64,000 nucleotides of DNA from Paenibacillus sp. Root52 (GCF_001426865.1 NZ_LMFO01000010.1:1-64000); one strand, 5' to 3'; counted from the first letter of the stretch, positions 43,173-51,220 are shown. Notes: a model not told the origin generated them from the letters alone. Numbers and translations are program-made.

Positions 43173-43192
43173 TGATAATAATTCTCAATGAA
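43173..43192. promoter_or_regulatory. Fur-box-like site upstream of the AraC-lipoprotein gene
   Basis: TGATAATAATTCTCA (43173-43187) matches the TGATAAT-n-ATTATCA core at 13 of 14. The site lies about 120 bases before the ATG at 43056. Confidence 0.6.
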
Positions 43193-43324
43193 TTACAGCC
43201 AATATGTTTGCCTTCAAACGGATAAACTACATCCACCTAGATGTATCTGCTGCGTAAATTACAATTTCCATCTTTTTGAGACCTGTTGCAAATTCATAAA
43301 AGGCATGATATATTAGTTGAGCCG

Positions 43325-43359
43325 TCAATGATTGATGCCTCAAATATTGATCCATCAAT
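43325..43359. promoter_or_regulatory. paired palindromes upstream of the MarR gene
   Basis: TCAAT-G-ATTGA (43325-43335) and ATTGAT-CC-ATCAAT (43346-43359) are both perfect and share the ATTGA half-site. They lie 117-151 bases upstream of the MarR ATG. Candidate autoregulatory operators. Confidence 0.45.
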
Positions 43360-43475
43360 GATCGACAGCAGCCGATGTAGTAATCATTAGGCAATGGCAT
43401 TGTATACTGGCAACTTTAATTATTTGTTAACATACGCCGTTGTTCATGATTCAGATTCACCCGGGAGGTCTAGTC

Positions 43476-43895
43476 ATGACACGTATGGTTTCCAAGGAAG
43501 AACAGATCATCAATCTGCTGAATGTACTAGGCAACAAAATTAGTCCCAAGTTCGAACGCTGTACAGGTATCAGTTCCTCTCGTTTTGAAATTTTGCATGA
43601 GCTAGATCAGGTTGATGAGATCAACCAGTCCATGCTTCAGAAAATTATCAATATCGATAGTGCTGCTATCACACGTCACTTAAAACAACTTGAGGCAGAT
43701 CAGATGGTGACCAGACGTAAGAACCCCGATGATAACCGGGTAACGTTTGTTCGTCTGACAGATCATGGTCGTAAGCAGATTGAAGGCTATAAGACAGAGA
43801 AAACCAATTTTATTAACCAGATCCTACAAGATTTTAGCGAAGAAGAAGTACTGGCACTCGCTGATTACTTGGAACGTATGCAAAACAACTTTTAA
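43476..43895 (+). CDS. MarR-family regulator of the nitroreductase operon
   Basis: 139 residues with the winged HTH: SSSRFEILHELDQVDEINQS, IINIDSAAITRHLKQLEADQM, RRKNPDDNRVTFVRLTDHGR. One cysteine (Cys30, RCTGIS) lies near the N-terminal helix, a place where some MarR proteins sense electrophiles. The ATG at 43476 follows GGGAGGTCTAGTC; the longer frame from 43440 lacks a ribosome site. It precedes the nitroreductase by 26 bases and probably controls the three-gene unit, like MhqR or YodB in B. subtilis. Confidence 0.88.
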   Translation: MTRMVSKEEQIINLLNVLGNKISPKFERCTGISSSRFEILHELDQVDEINQSMLQKIINIDSAAITRHLKQLEADQMVTRRKNPDDNRVTFVRLTDHGRKQIEGYKTEKTNFINQILQDFSEEEVLALADYLERMQNNF

Positions 43896-43921
43896 CCTAT
43901 ATATAGAGGAGAGAACTATCC

Positions 43922-44572
43922 ATGAGTACAATTGAAAGCAAATTCCAAAAAACAAATGATTTTAACGAAATTACTTACGGCCGTCGCTCCGTTAAACTTT
44001 ACGATCCTGAAGTTAAAATCAGTCGTGAAGAAATGACAGAGATTCTGGCAGAAGCTTCACGTGCACCTTCTTCTGTTAATATGCAGCCATGGCGTTTTCT
44101 GGTTGTAGACACACAAGAAGGCAAAGAAAAACTTGCTCCTTTGGCTAAATTCAACCAAAATCAAGTACTGACTTCTGCGGCTGTCATTGGTATATTTATC
44201 GACATGAACAATGTTGAATACCTGGAAGAAATCTTCAGCAAAGCTGTAGAGCATGGTTTCATGCCACAGGATGTCAAAGATCAACAAGTTAAATTTGTTA
44301 AACCTTATTATGATAACATGCCTGCAGCAGATCTGCGTGACGTTAACTTGATTGATGCGGGTCTTGCTTCCATGCAATTGATGCTGGCTGCTCGTGCACA
44401 TGGTTATGACACCAACCCTATTGGTGGTTATGAGAAAGATCAAATTGCAGAAACATTCGGGATGGACAAAGATCGTTATCAACCAGTAATGCTGATCTCC
44501 ATCGGTAAATCCGCGAAAGAAGGTCACCCTTCTTATCGTCTTCCTGTTGATACAATCACAACTTGGGCATAA
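43922..44572 (+). CDS. nitroreductase family NAD(P)H flavoenzyme
   Basis: 216 residues. FMN-binding motifs: YGRRSVKLYDP, ASRAPSSVNMQPWRFLVV, and GLASMQLMLAARAHGYDTNPIGGY near residue 150. The group (YodC/MhqN-like) reduces quinones and nitro compounds. It probably protects against electrophiles together with the following quinol monooxygenase. The ATG follows AGAGGAGAGAACTATCC. Second gene of the MarR-nitroreductase-ABM run. Confidence 0.9.
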   Translation: MSTIESKFQKTNDFNEITYGRRSVKLYDPEVKISREEMTEILAEASRAPSSVNMQPWRFLVVDTQEGKEKLAPLAKFNQNQVLTSAAVIGIFIDMNNVEYLEEIFSKAVEHGFMPQDVKDQQVKFVKPYYDNMPAADLRDVNLIDAGLASMQLMLAARAHGYDTNPIGGYEKDQIAETFGMDKDRYQPVMLISIGKSAKEGHPSYRLPVDTITTWA

Positions 44573-44642
44573 TATTAGCACTTGGTCACCACAGATTCTA
44601 ATTCTTACACTTCATAATTCAAAATACCGGAGGTAAACTACT

Positions 44643-44942
44643 ATGATTATCATTCACGCTCATCTGCAAATTAAACCGGATCAAGAACAAGCTTTCCTTG
44701 CTGCAACAAAAGAATTGGTCGCTGCAACACGCCAAGAAGAAGGCAACATCAGCTATGAATTGTTGAAACATACTGAGCAAGACCAAAAATATACAATGGT
44801 TGAACTGTGGAAAGATGAAGCAGCTACTGCTTCTCATAACGCAAGTGCACATTTCCAAGCTTTTGTTCAACAAGCTGCAGCATTCATGGCTGCACCTATG
44901 AACGTTGAAGTATTTGCTGGCGAAGCCGTTAAAACGAATTAA
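44643..44942 (+). CDS. ABM-family putative quinol monooxygenase
   Basis: 99 residues with the antibiotic-biosynthesis-monooxygenase (dimeric ferredoxin-like) fold: MIIIHAHLQIKPDQEQAFL, EGNISYELLKHTEQDQKY, MVELWKDEAATASHNASAHF. YgiN-like members oxidise quinols without cofactor. The ATG follows CCGGAGGTAAACTACT. Third gene of the unit and followed by a strong terminator. Confidence 0.9.
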   Translation: MIIIHAHLQIKPDQEQAFLAATKELVAATRQEEGNISYELLKHTEQDQKYTMVELWKDEAATASHNASAHFQAFVQQAAAFMAAPMNVEVFAGEAVKTN

Positions 44943-44987
44943 TATCGTCAATTAGCATACCTGACTATGCGATATGTATAGAACATT

Positions 44988-45033
44988 AAAGCCACATGAA
45001 GTTCATCGTAAGATGATTTCATGTGGCTTTTTT
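44988..45033. terminator. terminator between the ABM and FAD-oxidoreductase genes
   Basis: AAAGCCACATGAA pairs perfectly with TTCATGTGGCTTT; T-runs on both strands make it bidirectional for the convergent pair. Confidence 0.92.
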
Positions 45034-45046
45034 ATGTTCCTGATAC

Positions 45047-46399
45047 CTATCTGATCGGACGAGCCGGTGTGATGCTTTGCGGATTGTTGAACACATTTTT
45101 GGGATCATATTTGGCTTTGACTCTGCGTAATCTGGCGTAGTTAGCACCGTAATATACTGGCCCAGAATGCTTAATACCTTGGTCTGGCACGTTAATATAT
45201 GAACCTACAATGTATGGCTGCAATTTTTGGCGTGTATTACGCACGATTGCAATATTTTTAGCGGCTTGGGATGGTTTCGTCCACGAGCTGTTCCATTCAA
45301 CATAGAATTTTGCTTTGCGCCAGAAAAAAGCTGTAGACTTAGGTGATTTACGACTTACTGCACCACCCCAGTTGAGGAAAAAGAACCCGGCAAACTCCCC
45401 TTCTACATTTTCCAAAAATCTACGCATCGACTTGATCGCTTGGTCTGGAAATGCACGTTTGCCGAAACCGGAAGAGAACTGGTTACTATACCTTTGAGTA
45501 AGTACCGGATCTGGAGGCAACAAGAAGGTTACTGCATCGGGATAAGGCACCGAGCGTATAATCGTTTGAGTCGGTGTACCGACACTGGTAAGAGGCCTTA
45601 ATAGGCGAAGAGCTTCTGTTTTGGAGCCGAGAAATAACCCCTCCATACTCACATTCCCACCCCTTTTAGGGCCAATGGACAACTCACTGCCGAGTCTCGT
45701 ATCCACGGATGGAGCCCACTTTTGCCAAGCTTTGAGCACGTTTTCCCATTGAGCCCAAGGCCAAGTTATCCGATATACTGTAGCCTTTGCAGGTGCTCGA
45801 CGTACTTTGAATTTATATTTGGTGTATACGCCGAAGTTCCCTCCGCCGCCTCCCTGAGATGCCCAAAAGAGATCTGCGTTGCAATTTCGGCTTGCACGAA
45901 TTACTTTTCCATTAGCGTCTACCATTTCGAGTTCGAGCAAGTTATCGCTAATTAATCCAATGGTACGTTGGAGTGGTCCAATTCCCCCACCTAAAGTAAT
46001 TCCCCCAATACCGACCGTTGGACTGTCACCAAAGGGAGCAATGAAGCCTTTTTTCGCCAGCGTATGGGCGATTCTCCCTACTCTGTTTCCTGTGCCTACA
46101 ACGACCGTTCCCTTTTTGGAATCCAACTTAATGGTATTCAGTTCACTAACATCGATGACAATGCCACCGTTAACCTGTGATAGATTGACTTCAAGTGCAT
46201 GCCTTCCACTCCGTGGTCTGATCGGTACGTTGTTTTCACGAGCCCATTTGATGGCATTGGATACATCTTTCGTTTGTTGGGCAAAGACGAATACTTTAGG
46301 TTTCCTGTCCGTATGAGGATCCCAATTTTTGCGTGCCGCCTCATATCCTGGATCTCCTTTATAAATAACCCGTCCAGTAAGCTTTGTTGATGATTTCAA
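45047..46399 (-). CDS. FAD-binding berberine-bridge (BBE)-type oxidoreductase
   Basis: 450 residues. The PCMH-type FAD domain has RSGRHALEV, whose His would carry the 8-alpha FAD link, then GIGGITLGGGIGPLQRTIGL and LFWASQGGGGGNFGV. Ser in DSPTVGIGG replaces the second-link Cys of plant BBEs, so the flavin is probably bound once. The C-terminus has the BBE end KYDPKNVFNNPQSI. No signal peptide. The TTG at 46399 is 9 bases after GGGGAG. Such enzymes oxidise sugars or secondary metabolites; the substrate is unknown. Confidence 0.87.
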   Translation of the reverse strand: MKSSTKLTGRVIYKGDPGYEAARKNWDPHTDRKPKVFVFAQQTKDVSNAIKWARENNVPIRPRSGRHALEVNLSQVNGGIVIDVSELNTIKLDSKKGTVVVGTGNRVGRIAHTLAKKGFIAPFGDSPTVGIGGITLGGGIGPLQRTIGLISDNLLELEMVDANGKVIRASRNCNADLFWASQGGGGGNFGVYTKYKFKVRRAPAKATVYRITWPWAQWENVLKAWQKWAPSVDTRLGSELSIGPKRGGNVSMEGLFLGSKTEALRLLRPLTSVGTPTQTIIRSVPYPDAVTFLLPPDPVLTQRYSNQFSSGFGKRAFPDQAIKSMRRFLENVEGEFAGFFFLNWGGAVSRKSPKSTAFFWRKAKFYVEWNSSWTKPSQAAKNIAIVRNTRQKLQPYIVGSYINVPDQGIKHSGPVYYGANYARLRRVKAKYDPKNVFNNPQSITPARPIR

Positions 46400-46625
46400 T
46401 ATACGCCACTCCCCATTGACCTATTGTTAATTGCCACTCCACGTTAGCACCCTATACTGTATGAAGGACATTCGCGGAGGGAATGGGCACATGCAATGAT
46501 TACGGGCATAAGAGCGTTATTTTCTTCCCTTTACATAAAAAAAGAATCTTCCTGTGAGCTAATTGCAGCTCTAGGAAAATTCCTTATAAGATTTCATGAC
46601 TAACTATCCTCGGTAGGTATATTGT
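46400..46625. other. intergenic region with a minus-strand terminator
   Basis: A possible minus-strand terminator for the MarR gene lies at 46537-46587 (listed separately). Otherwise nothing that I can support. Confidence 0.4.
46537..46587 (-). terminator. terminator of the hydrolase-marR unit
   Basis: On the minus strand GAATTTTCCT pairs with AGGAAGATTC (one wobble), with inner AGCT/AGCT pairing and seven T's after. Confidence 0.75.
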
Positions 46626-47147
46626 TTATTCGTCGACCGGATCAATCTTAACGAGCTTGCGCGGCTCTTGTTCCTTCTCACCATACCAGACTAAGACATC
46701 AGCTAATTTATCCAAGATGCGAATAAAATTAGCTTGATCCGTCGCTGAAATATTATCGGCATATTGAAAAATCTCATCGAAACAAAGCTTGCGCACAAAC
46801 TCCGTGTACTCAGCATACACTTCACGACCCTTAGTCGAAGGTTTAACATAGATGTCTTTGCGATTGCCGCTTAAATGATATTTTTCAAGCAAACCTTTCT
46901 CCTTCAAGTTCTTCACATTCTTCGAGAAAGTGCTGCGACTAACGCCAAGACGTAACGCCATTTCAGACATTTTCTCCTCTTTGTCCTCCGCTTCAAGGAT
47001 ATATTCCAAGGTTTGAATCTGCGAAGCAGAGAACATGACATCTGTACCATAACTTCGCTGCAACTTATAGGTATTTGAATATGCATTGCCATATCTAATG
47101 ATCTTCTCAACGAGTGCTCGATGGTTGCCCATCCATTCCAATTTCAT
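46626..47147 (-). CDS. MarR-family regulator
   Basis: 173 residues. HTH: FSASQIQTLEYILEAEDKEE, MSEMALRLGVSRSTFSKNVKN, LEKYHLSGNRKDIYVKPSTKG. Beyond the usual 140-150 residues it has a longer N-terminal helix and a basic/acidic tail (EPRKLVKIDPVDE). The ATG follows AAGGGATTATCC. It lies 46 bases after the alpha/beta hydrolase gene, and a 9-5-9 inverted repeat at 48137-48159 upstream of the hydrolase is the likely operator for the pair. Confidence 0.87.
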   Translation of the reverse strand: MKLEWMGNHRALVEKIIRYGNAYSNTYKLQRSYGTDVMFSASQIQTLEYILEAEDKEEKMSEMALRLGVSRSTFSKNVKNLKEKGLLEKYHLSGNRKDIYVKPSTKGREVYAEYTEFVRKLCFDEIFQYADNISATDQANFIRILDKLADVLVWYGEKEQEPRKLVKIDPVDE

Positions 47148-47193
47148 GGATAATCCCTTTCATTTTCAAATTCTCTCTCTAAATGTACTGAAA

Positions 47194-48003
47194 TTAGATA
47201 TGTTTTTCAATCCAGGTTATCACTTTTTCAATAACTTCATCACGACTAGGCTCATTAAAGATCTCATGCATGAGGTTGGCGTAAATTTTCAATGTTTTGT
47301 CGGTCGACGCAATATCTCCGTAAAAATCACGTGAATCCTGTTCACTCACCAGTCCGTCATTTGCTCCATGAAGAACAAGTACCGGATCAACAAATTGCTT
47401 CGCATGTTCTTTCAGCCACGCTACTCCATACCCTAGGCTATTGAACAGATCCACAGAAATCTGCTTCTCAACAAGCGGGTCATTATTGTATGCGGATACA
47501 ACCTCCGGATCACTACATACGCCACTTCCAAGCTCATTCGGAAAATACGTGCCAAGTGGAAGATCCAGCGGCAGCTCTCCGGCAACCTCCGTATTGTAAC
47601 GCGTGAGTGCTCCTGAAAGTACAATACCTTGAACCTTGCCAGGGTATTTCGTCCCAAACGCAGAGGTTGCAAAGCCGCCCATGCTATGTCCAATCACAAA
47701 TAGCGGGGTATCGCCGCTCCCTTGTAATGCTTCTTCAACAATGACATTAACATCATCAATAATATGATGAAAATCACTATAAAACGTACGCTGTCCATCT
47801 GATCTGGCATGACCCCGGTGGTCAAACCGATAAACACTAACACCACGTTTATTCAGTTGCTCTGTCACATAATCATAGCGCCCAGCATGCTCGCATAATC
47901 CATGAACGATAACGACCGCTGCTTTCGCATCCCTGACAACATTTTTACTAAAATAAAGCTGTGTTCCGTCAAATGATTGAATCGTTGTCTCAATCGTGCT
48001 CAT
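47194..48003 (-). CDS. alpha/beta hydrolase (monoacylglycerol lipase-like)
   Basis: 269 residues. The serine hydrolase triad is visible: nucleophile Ser107 in IGHSMGG, Asp in LVLHGANDGLVS, His in NLMHEIFNE. VIVHGLCEHAGRYDYV with VYRFDHRGHARSDG matches the monoglyceride lipase/lysophospholipase group. No signal peptide. The ATG at 48003 follows AAGGA with 10 bases between; an ATG two codons earlier (48009) is the alternative. Upstream frames to 48036 lack a ribosome site. Followed by a MarR gene. Confidence 0.87.
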   Translation of the reverse strand: MSTIETTIQSFDGTQLYFSKNVVRDAKAAVVIVHGLCEHAGRYDYVTEQLNKRGVSVYRFDHRGHARSDGQRTFYSDFHHIIDDVNVIVEEALQGSGDTPLFVIGHSMGGFATSAFGTKYPGKVQGIVLSGALTRYNTEVAGELPLDLPLGTYFPNELGSGVCSDPEVVSAYNNDPLVEKQISVDLFNSLGYGVAWLKEHAKQFVDPVLVLHGANDGLVSEQDSRDFYGDIASTDKTLKIYANLMHEIFNEPSRDEVIEKVITWIEKHI

Positions 48004-48136
48004 ATTCATCCCATCCTTCTGGTTACACTCAAACACTAAATGGAAAATAAATTGATTAAATCCTTAGCATATGTGTACCCATAATTGTGTTTTTCTGATG
48101 CACTTGACCTTCGAATTTCATATTCATTACAAATAT

Positions 48137-48159
48137 TATTGTTTCTTGTAGAAACAATA
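48137..48159. promoter_or_regulatory. perfect 9-5-9 inverted repeat upstream of the hydrolase-MarR unit
   Basis: TATTGTTTC (48137-48145) and GAAACAATA (48151-48159) flank TTGTA, 134-156 bases before the hydrolase start. The size and arm spacing are typical of MarR operators, so autoregulation by the downstream MarR is likely. Confidence 0.6.
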
Positions 48160-48314
48160 TATCATTCGCGTTCACCTTTGTCTACGCCAAATTAAAGCGT
48201 TTACAACGAAGTTATAATCATTATATTTCGTACAAGTTACGGTGCTCAATGTAAACTCTTCAAACGGAGTCTTTTAGCTTTTAGCCTCTCTTGGCAGAGA
48301 TATAATTAAACTTA
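48160..48314. other. non-coding stretch between the hydrolase promoter and the HxlR terminator
   Basis: AT-rich; no gene, repeat or RNA that I can support. Confidence 0.4.
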
Positions 48315-48346
48315 AAAAACACCATCACATGATGTGACGGTGCTCT
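48315..48346 (-). terminator. terminator downstream of the HxlR gene
   Basis: GCACCGTCACATCATGTGA-type hairpin: CACCGTCACAT pairs with ATGTGATGGTG (one wobble), followed by six T's on the minus strand. It lies about 125 bases after the HxlR stop, beyond the tRNA-like remnant. Confidence 0.8.
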
Positions 48347-48379
48347 TATGGCGGAGCTCAGGAATGAGTTCTGATTTAA

Positions 48380-48440
48380 ATTTGGTAGAACTTCCTATCT
48401 CATGCTGGCAGCGATGCGCTCTATCATTGTGGGATGCTTC
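48380..48440 (-). other. degenerate tRNA-like remnant (tRNA-Ala related)
   Basis: Bases 48398-48422 align with the anticodon-arm region of the tRNA-Ala gene (51301-51326) at 23 of 26 columns, including a 14-base identity CAGCGATGCGCTCT. D-arm-like GATAGAGCG and a TTCTACC T-loop-like piece flank it at roughly the right distances. The acceptor stem is lost, so it cannot be a working tRNA. It lies in the 3' region of the HxlR transcript. Confidence 0.5.
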
Positions 48441-48471
48441 TCCTATACCTCTCAAAAATTCCACGTTCGTG

Positions 48472-48810
48472 CTAACTGCGGTTCTTAACTCCCCAATCAC
48501 ATAGCTGTTCCAACACAGGCAACAATGTCTTAGCCTTGTCCGTGAGGCTATACTCTACTTTAGGCGGCACTTGAGGGTACTCCTTCCGCTGAACCATCCC
48601 ATCGGCCTCCAACTCCTTGAGCTGGGAGCTTAGGGTCTTAAACGTAATTACTCCAAGCTGCCTTTTCATTTCATTAAAGCGAACCGTTTGTTTTTCCGCT
48701 AAGAGATAGAGGATAATCATTTTCCACTTCCCTCCGATTACGGACATGGTATAACCAAACGGTGTATCTGCAATATTTGTATCTCCGCCGTTCAGATCGG
48801 ATATTCCCAT
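48472..48810 (-). CDS. HxlR-family transcriptional regulator, divergent from ridA
   Basis: 112 residues: [44 protein letters not shown] region at 45-68, [20 protein letters not shown]. It lacks the N-terminal redox cysteine seen in YodB; the only cysteine is near the C-terminus (EQLCDWG). The ATG follows AAAGGGTAGTGTGAAATT. The intergenic region shared with the RidA gene has a perfect inverted repeat at 48831-48861, the likely binding site for both promoters. Confidence 0.87.
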   Translation of the reverse strand: MGISDLNGGDTNIADTPFGYTMSVIGGKWKMIILYLLAEKQTVRFNEMKRQLGVITFKTLSSQLKELEADGMVQRKEYPQVPPKVEYSLTDKAKTLLPVLEQLCDWGVKNRS

Positions 48811-48830
48811 AATTTCACACTACCCTTTCA

Positions 48831-48861
48831 GATAGTACCTATCTTTAAAGTGCGTACTATC
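48831..48861. promoter_or_regulatory. inverted-repeat operator between the divergent HxlR and RidA genes
   Basis: GATAGTAC (48831-48838) and GTACTATC (48854-48861) are perfect inverted arms around 15 bases. The position in the middle of the 108-base divergent gap fits an HxlR dimer site controlling both directions. Confidence 0.6.
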
Positions 48862-48918
48862 CTATTCTATGTCCCAAGTTTATACTTAGCCTTACTTTGA
48901 AGTAAAGGAGAGAATCAT

Positions 48919-49305
48919 ATGAATGCAGTTCAAACGTATAATCACAATCTCTGGGATCACGGTATATCACAAGGATATCGTGTAAACGGCACCCTCTACA
49001 TTTCGGGTCAATTTTCCCATAATGCAGTAGGTGAATTCGTTGGTGCTGGTAACATTGAAACCCAGACGCGTCAAACGCTAGAAAATCTAGATCACGTATT
49101 ATCCCAGTTCGGCATTACGAAAAACAATCTCGCTTATGTTGAGGTATACCTAACCAACGCACAGGAACATGGAGGGCAAGTTATTGAGCTGTTTAAAGAG
49201 TACCTAGGGGAACACCATCGTCCTGCGGGTAGCCTTATTGGTGTTACCTACCTAGCTTACCCCGAACAATTAGTCGAGATCAGAGCAGTAGCACATACGG
49301 AATAA
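48919..49305 (+). CDS. RidA/YjgF-family protein
   Basis: 128 residues. RidA proteins hydrolyse reactive enamines and imines. Typical pieces are VNGTLYISGQFSHNAVGEFV, TRQTLENLDHVLSQFGITKN and RPAGSLIGVTYLAYPEQLVEIRA, the last carrying the end of the active-site groove. The canonical catalytic Arg in an RxxxxV context falls at RPAGS here. The ATG follows AAAGGAGAGAATCAT. It is divergent from an HxlR regulator that probably controls it; inducible stress function is likely. Confidence 0.87.
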   Translation: MNAVQTYNHNLWDHGISQGYRVNGTLYISGQFSHNAVGEFVGAGNIETQTRQTLENLDHVLSQFGITKNNLAYVEVYLTNAQEHGGQVIELFKEYLGEHHRPAGSLIGVTYLAYPEQLVEIRAVAHTE

Positions 49306-49340
49306 CGCTATTATAAGCGGTTGGTCATCTCTCTTTATAA

Positions 49341-49392
49341 AAATGAGAAGCGGTGAATCTCAGCATATAGCTGGGAATCCCGCTTCTCATAA
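49341..49392 (-). terminator. terminator of the CAP-domain protein gene
   Basis: GAGAAGCGG and CCGCTTCTC arms with an inner GATTC/GAATC and CAGC/GCTG stem. On the minus strand TTTTTATAA follows, so it mainly serves the minus-strand gene. Confidence 0.75.
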
Positions 49393-49439
49393 CAATTAGT
49401 ACAGTCTGATCAAAAAACTGCCACAATTAAAAGAGCGAC

Positions 49440-50849
49440 TTAGTGCACGTACTCCCGCTCAATTCGGACTAACTTGCTACTCTCTTCAAAATCAACGGAC
49501 AGACCCAACTGTTCAGAAACAAATCGCAGTGGCACAAAGGTTACACCCCGAACGACTGTTGGAGCTACGGAAACTGTCGTTTCTACACCATTGACCCGGA
49601 CTTGCTGGCTACCCGTCTTCAAAACAATTTCCTTCTTATCATCTGAGATCCGAATGACTCGATCTGCTGGATCCCACTCGACGTCGAGTCCTAGTGACTC
49701 ACTTACAAGCCTTAGTGGAACGAGCGTGCTCCCTTTTTCAATATAAGGACGATTCACTTCATCAAAATAATTCGTTCCCGTACGTGTCTCATATGACCAA
49801 CCTTTCTCAACAGAAAACTGCAGGTTCCATTTCTCCATCTCGCCCGGATAGAAGTGCTGGGACAAATCATAAAAGTCTACCGTATAAGATAACTCGGTAG
49901 CCTGTCCACCCACTGTTCGCAAGCCACTAATGTCAACTTGGTATTTCCCTGTGTACTCCTCTATTCCGTCCAGACGGAAAATAATAGCGTTAGACACGCC
50001 GAACCCACTTAACTGCACATTCAAGTATAGATCCTTGTTTAGATCGTTATTTGTACTATCTAACGCCCATTTTTTCTGGCTTTGTAGATCAGTTACTTGT
50101 ACCTTTACATTCTGCAAAGAAGGCTTCTCATACTTGTCGGGATTCAACGTCACAGACCATGGGTGAGAACCGCCAAATAACTGCTGCGGGAAATCTGCTG
50201 CCGGCCATGCGATGTAATCATAATTCACTGCCTCTGCACGGGACTTGTCAAACACCTGCATTGAACCATATCCACCAGCGATACCAAAACCCACCTTCTG
50301 CAAAGAAGGATTGAGCACCCAACGGCGATGTCCTACTCGATCTGCATTCCTGCCTGTGTCTGGCATATAACCGTCTAATACATTTCTACTTAAGTTATCT
50401 CTTCCGCTTGACAGGTTACTACTTTTAGTGGATTCATAGCCTTTGTTATAAAATTCATCTGTCATATCTGCTGGCTTCTCAGGATAGTGAGACAGCTTAT
50501 CGGTAGCAGCCAGTAAGACCGCACCATGCTGTGCCAACTCATTCAATTCGTTATTCAACTGCACATCACTTGGCAATCCCGCCAACGCACGAACAAGATT
50601 CGTAGCTAACAAGGCTTGTTCAAGCATCGTCTGATTTACTTTTCCGATCTCATATGGTGCTTTAAAGGAAGGTTCGATATCATAAGTCTTTAATCCAACG
50701 TTCATGTCCTGCAGTTGATTCCATGTTCGCTTGACCTCATCCCGTTCAGGAAAATGAAGTCCCGCTGCTGATGTCAGATTAGGCGTGAGCATGAATATTA
50801 CAACCCACATCATCATCACAGCAGCGCATCGCAATACATTTCGTTTCAT
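49440..50849 (-). CDS. secreted CAP-domain protein with copper amine oxidase N-terminal-like domains
   Basis: 469 residues. Signal peptide 1 to about 28 (ends LTSAAG). CAP/SCP-like domain about 50-210, with LATNLVRALAGLPSDVQLN, DRVGHRRWVLNPSLQKVGFG and HYPEKPADMTDEF. The C-terminal 130 residues form a copper-amine-oxidase-N1 stalk with two repeats (GSTLVPLRLVSESLGLDVEW and GVTFVPLRFVSEQLGLSVDF), common in Paenibacillus surface proteins. The role is probably at the cell envelope. The ATG follows GGGGAATAACAGAG. Confidence 0.88.
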   Translation of the reverse strand: MKRNVLRCAAVMMMWVVIFMLTPNLTSAAGLHFPERDEVKRTWNQLQDMNVGLKTYDIEPSFKAPYEIGKVNQTMLEQALLATNLVRALAGLPSDVQLNNELNELAQHGAVLLAATDKLSHYPEKPADMTDEFYNKGYESTKSSNLSSGRDNLSRNVLDGYMPDTGRNADRVGHRRWVLNPSLQKVGFGIAGGYGSMQVFDKSRAEAVNYDYIAWPAADFPQQLFGGSHPWSVTLNPDKYEKPSLQNVKVQVTDLQSQKKWALDSTNNDLNKDLYLNVQLSGFGVSNAIIFRLDGIEEYTGKYQVDISGLRTVGGQATELSYTVDFYDLSQHFYPGEMEKWNLQFSVEKGWSYETRTGTNYFDEVNRPYIEKGSTLVPLRLVSESLGLDVEWDPADRVIRISDDKKEIVLKTGSQQVRVNGVETTVSVAPTVVRGVTFVPLRFVSEQLGLSVDFEESSKLVRIEREYVH

Positions 50850-51220
50850 CTCTGTTATTCCCCATTCTCTTAGTAGCTATTGTTGCAAGAAGTCTTTGAT
50901 CTAAAAAATGAATGTTCCTCTAGCTTTAACTATGTATCTCTCCAGCAAGATGTTCCTAAAGAAAAGCTCACTCCTTTACTGTCATATTTAGTTACTTCTG
51001 TGATATAAGCATATAAACCTTCCATCATCATAACAGAACCCTTATATAGGTTCTACTATATTTAACCAAGGTGACCAACCTTGCCATGAAGTGCGGCACC
51101 GAGTGCTGGGAGCTGCACACGAGTGTGAAAATAGAGGCTTCCTTTAGTTATAGAAGCACCACCTTTAAATTTTTCGTCTGCACTGAATTTCTTACATCTA
51201 AAAACTGCAATTTAACATAG
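50850..51220. other. intergenic region with a GC-rich hairpin
   Basis: About 370 bases upstream of the CAP-protein gene. A short GC-rich island at 51060-51126 stands out from the AT-rich context and contains CAAGGT-GACCA-ACCTTG. It is not a tRNA or a T-box, and no frame has a ribosome site. Confidence 0.35.

Larger units (their letters stand above)
43057..43475. other. divergent intergenic region
   Basis: About 420 AT-rich bases between the AraC and MarR genes. It holds a Fur-like site at 43173-43192 for the AraC side and two palindromes at 43325-43359 for the MarR side, listed separately. No small gene or RNA seen. Confidence 0.5.

Noticed and set aside
51060..51126. T-box leader or tRNA remnant
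   Set aside because: No specifier loop, no T-box sequence, and no downstream aminoacyl-tRNA synthetase or amino-acid gene.
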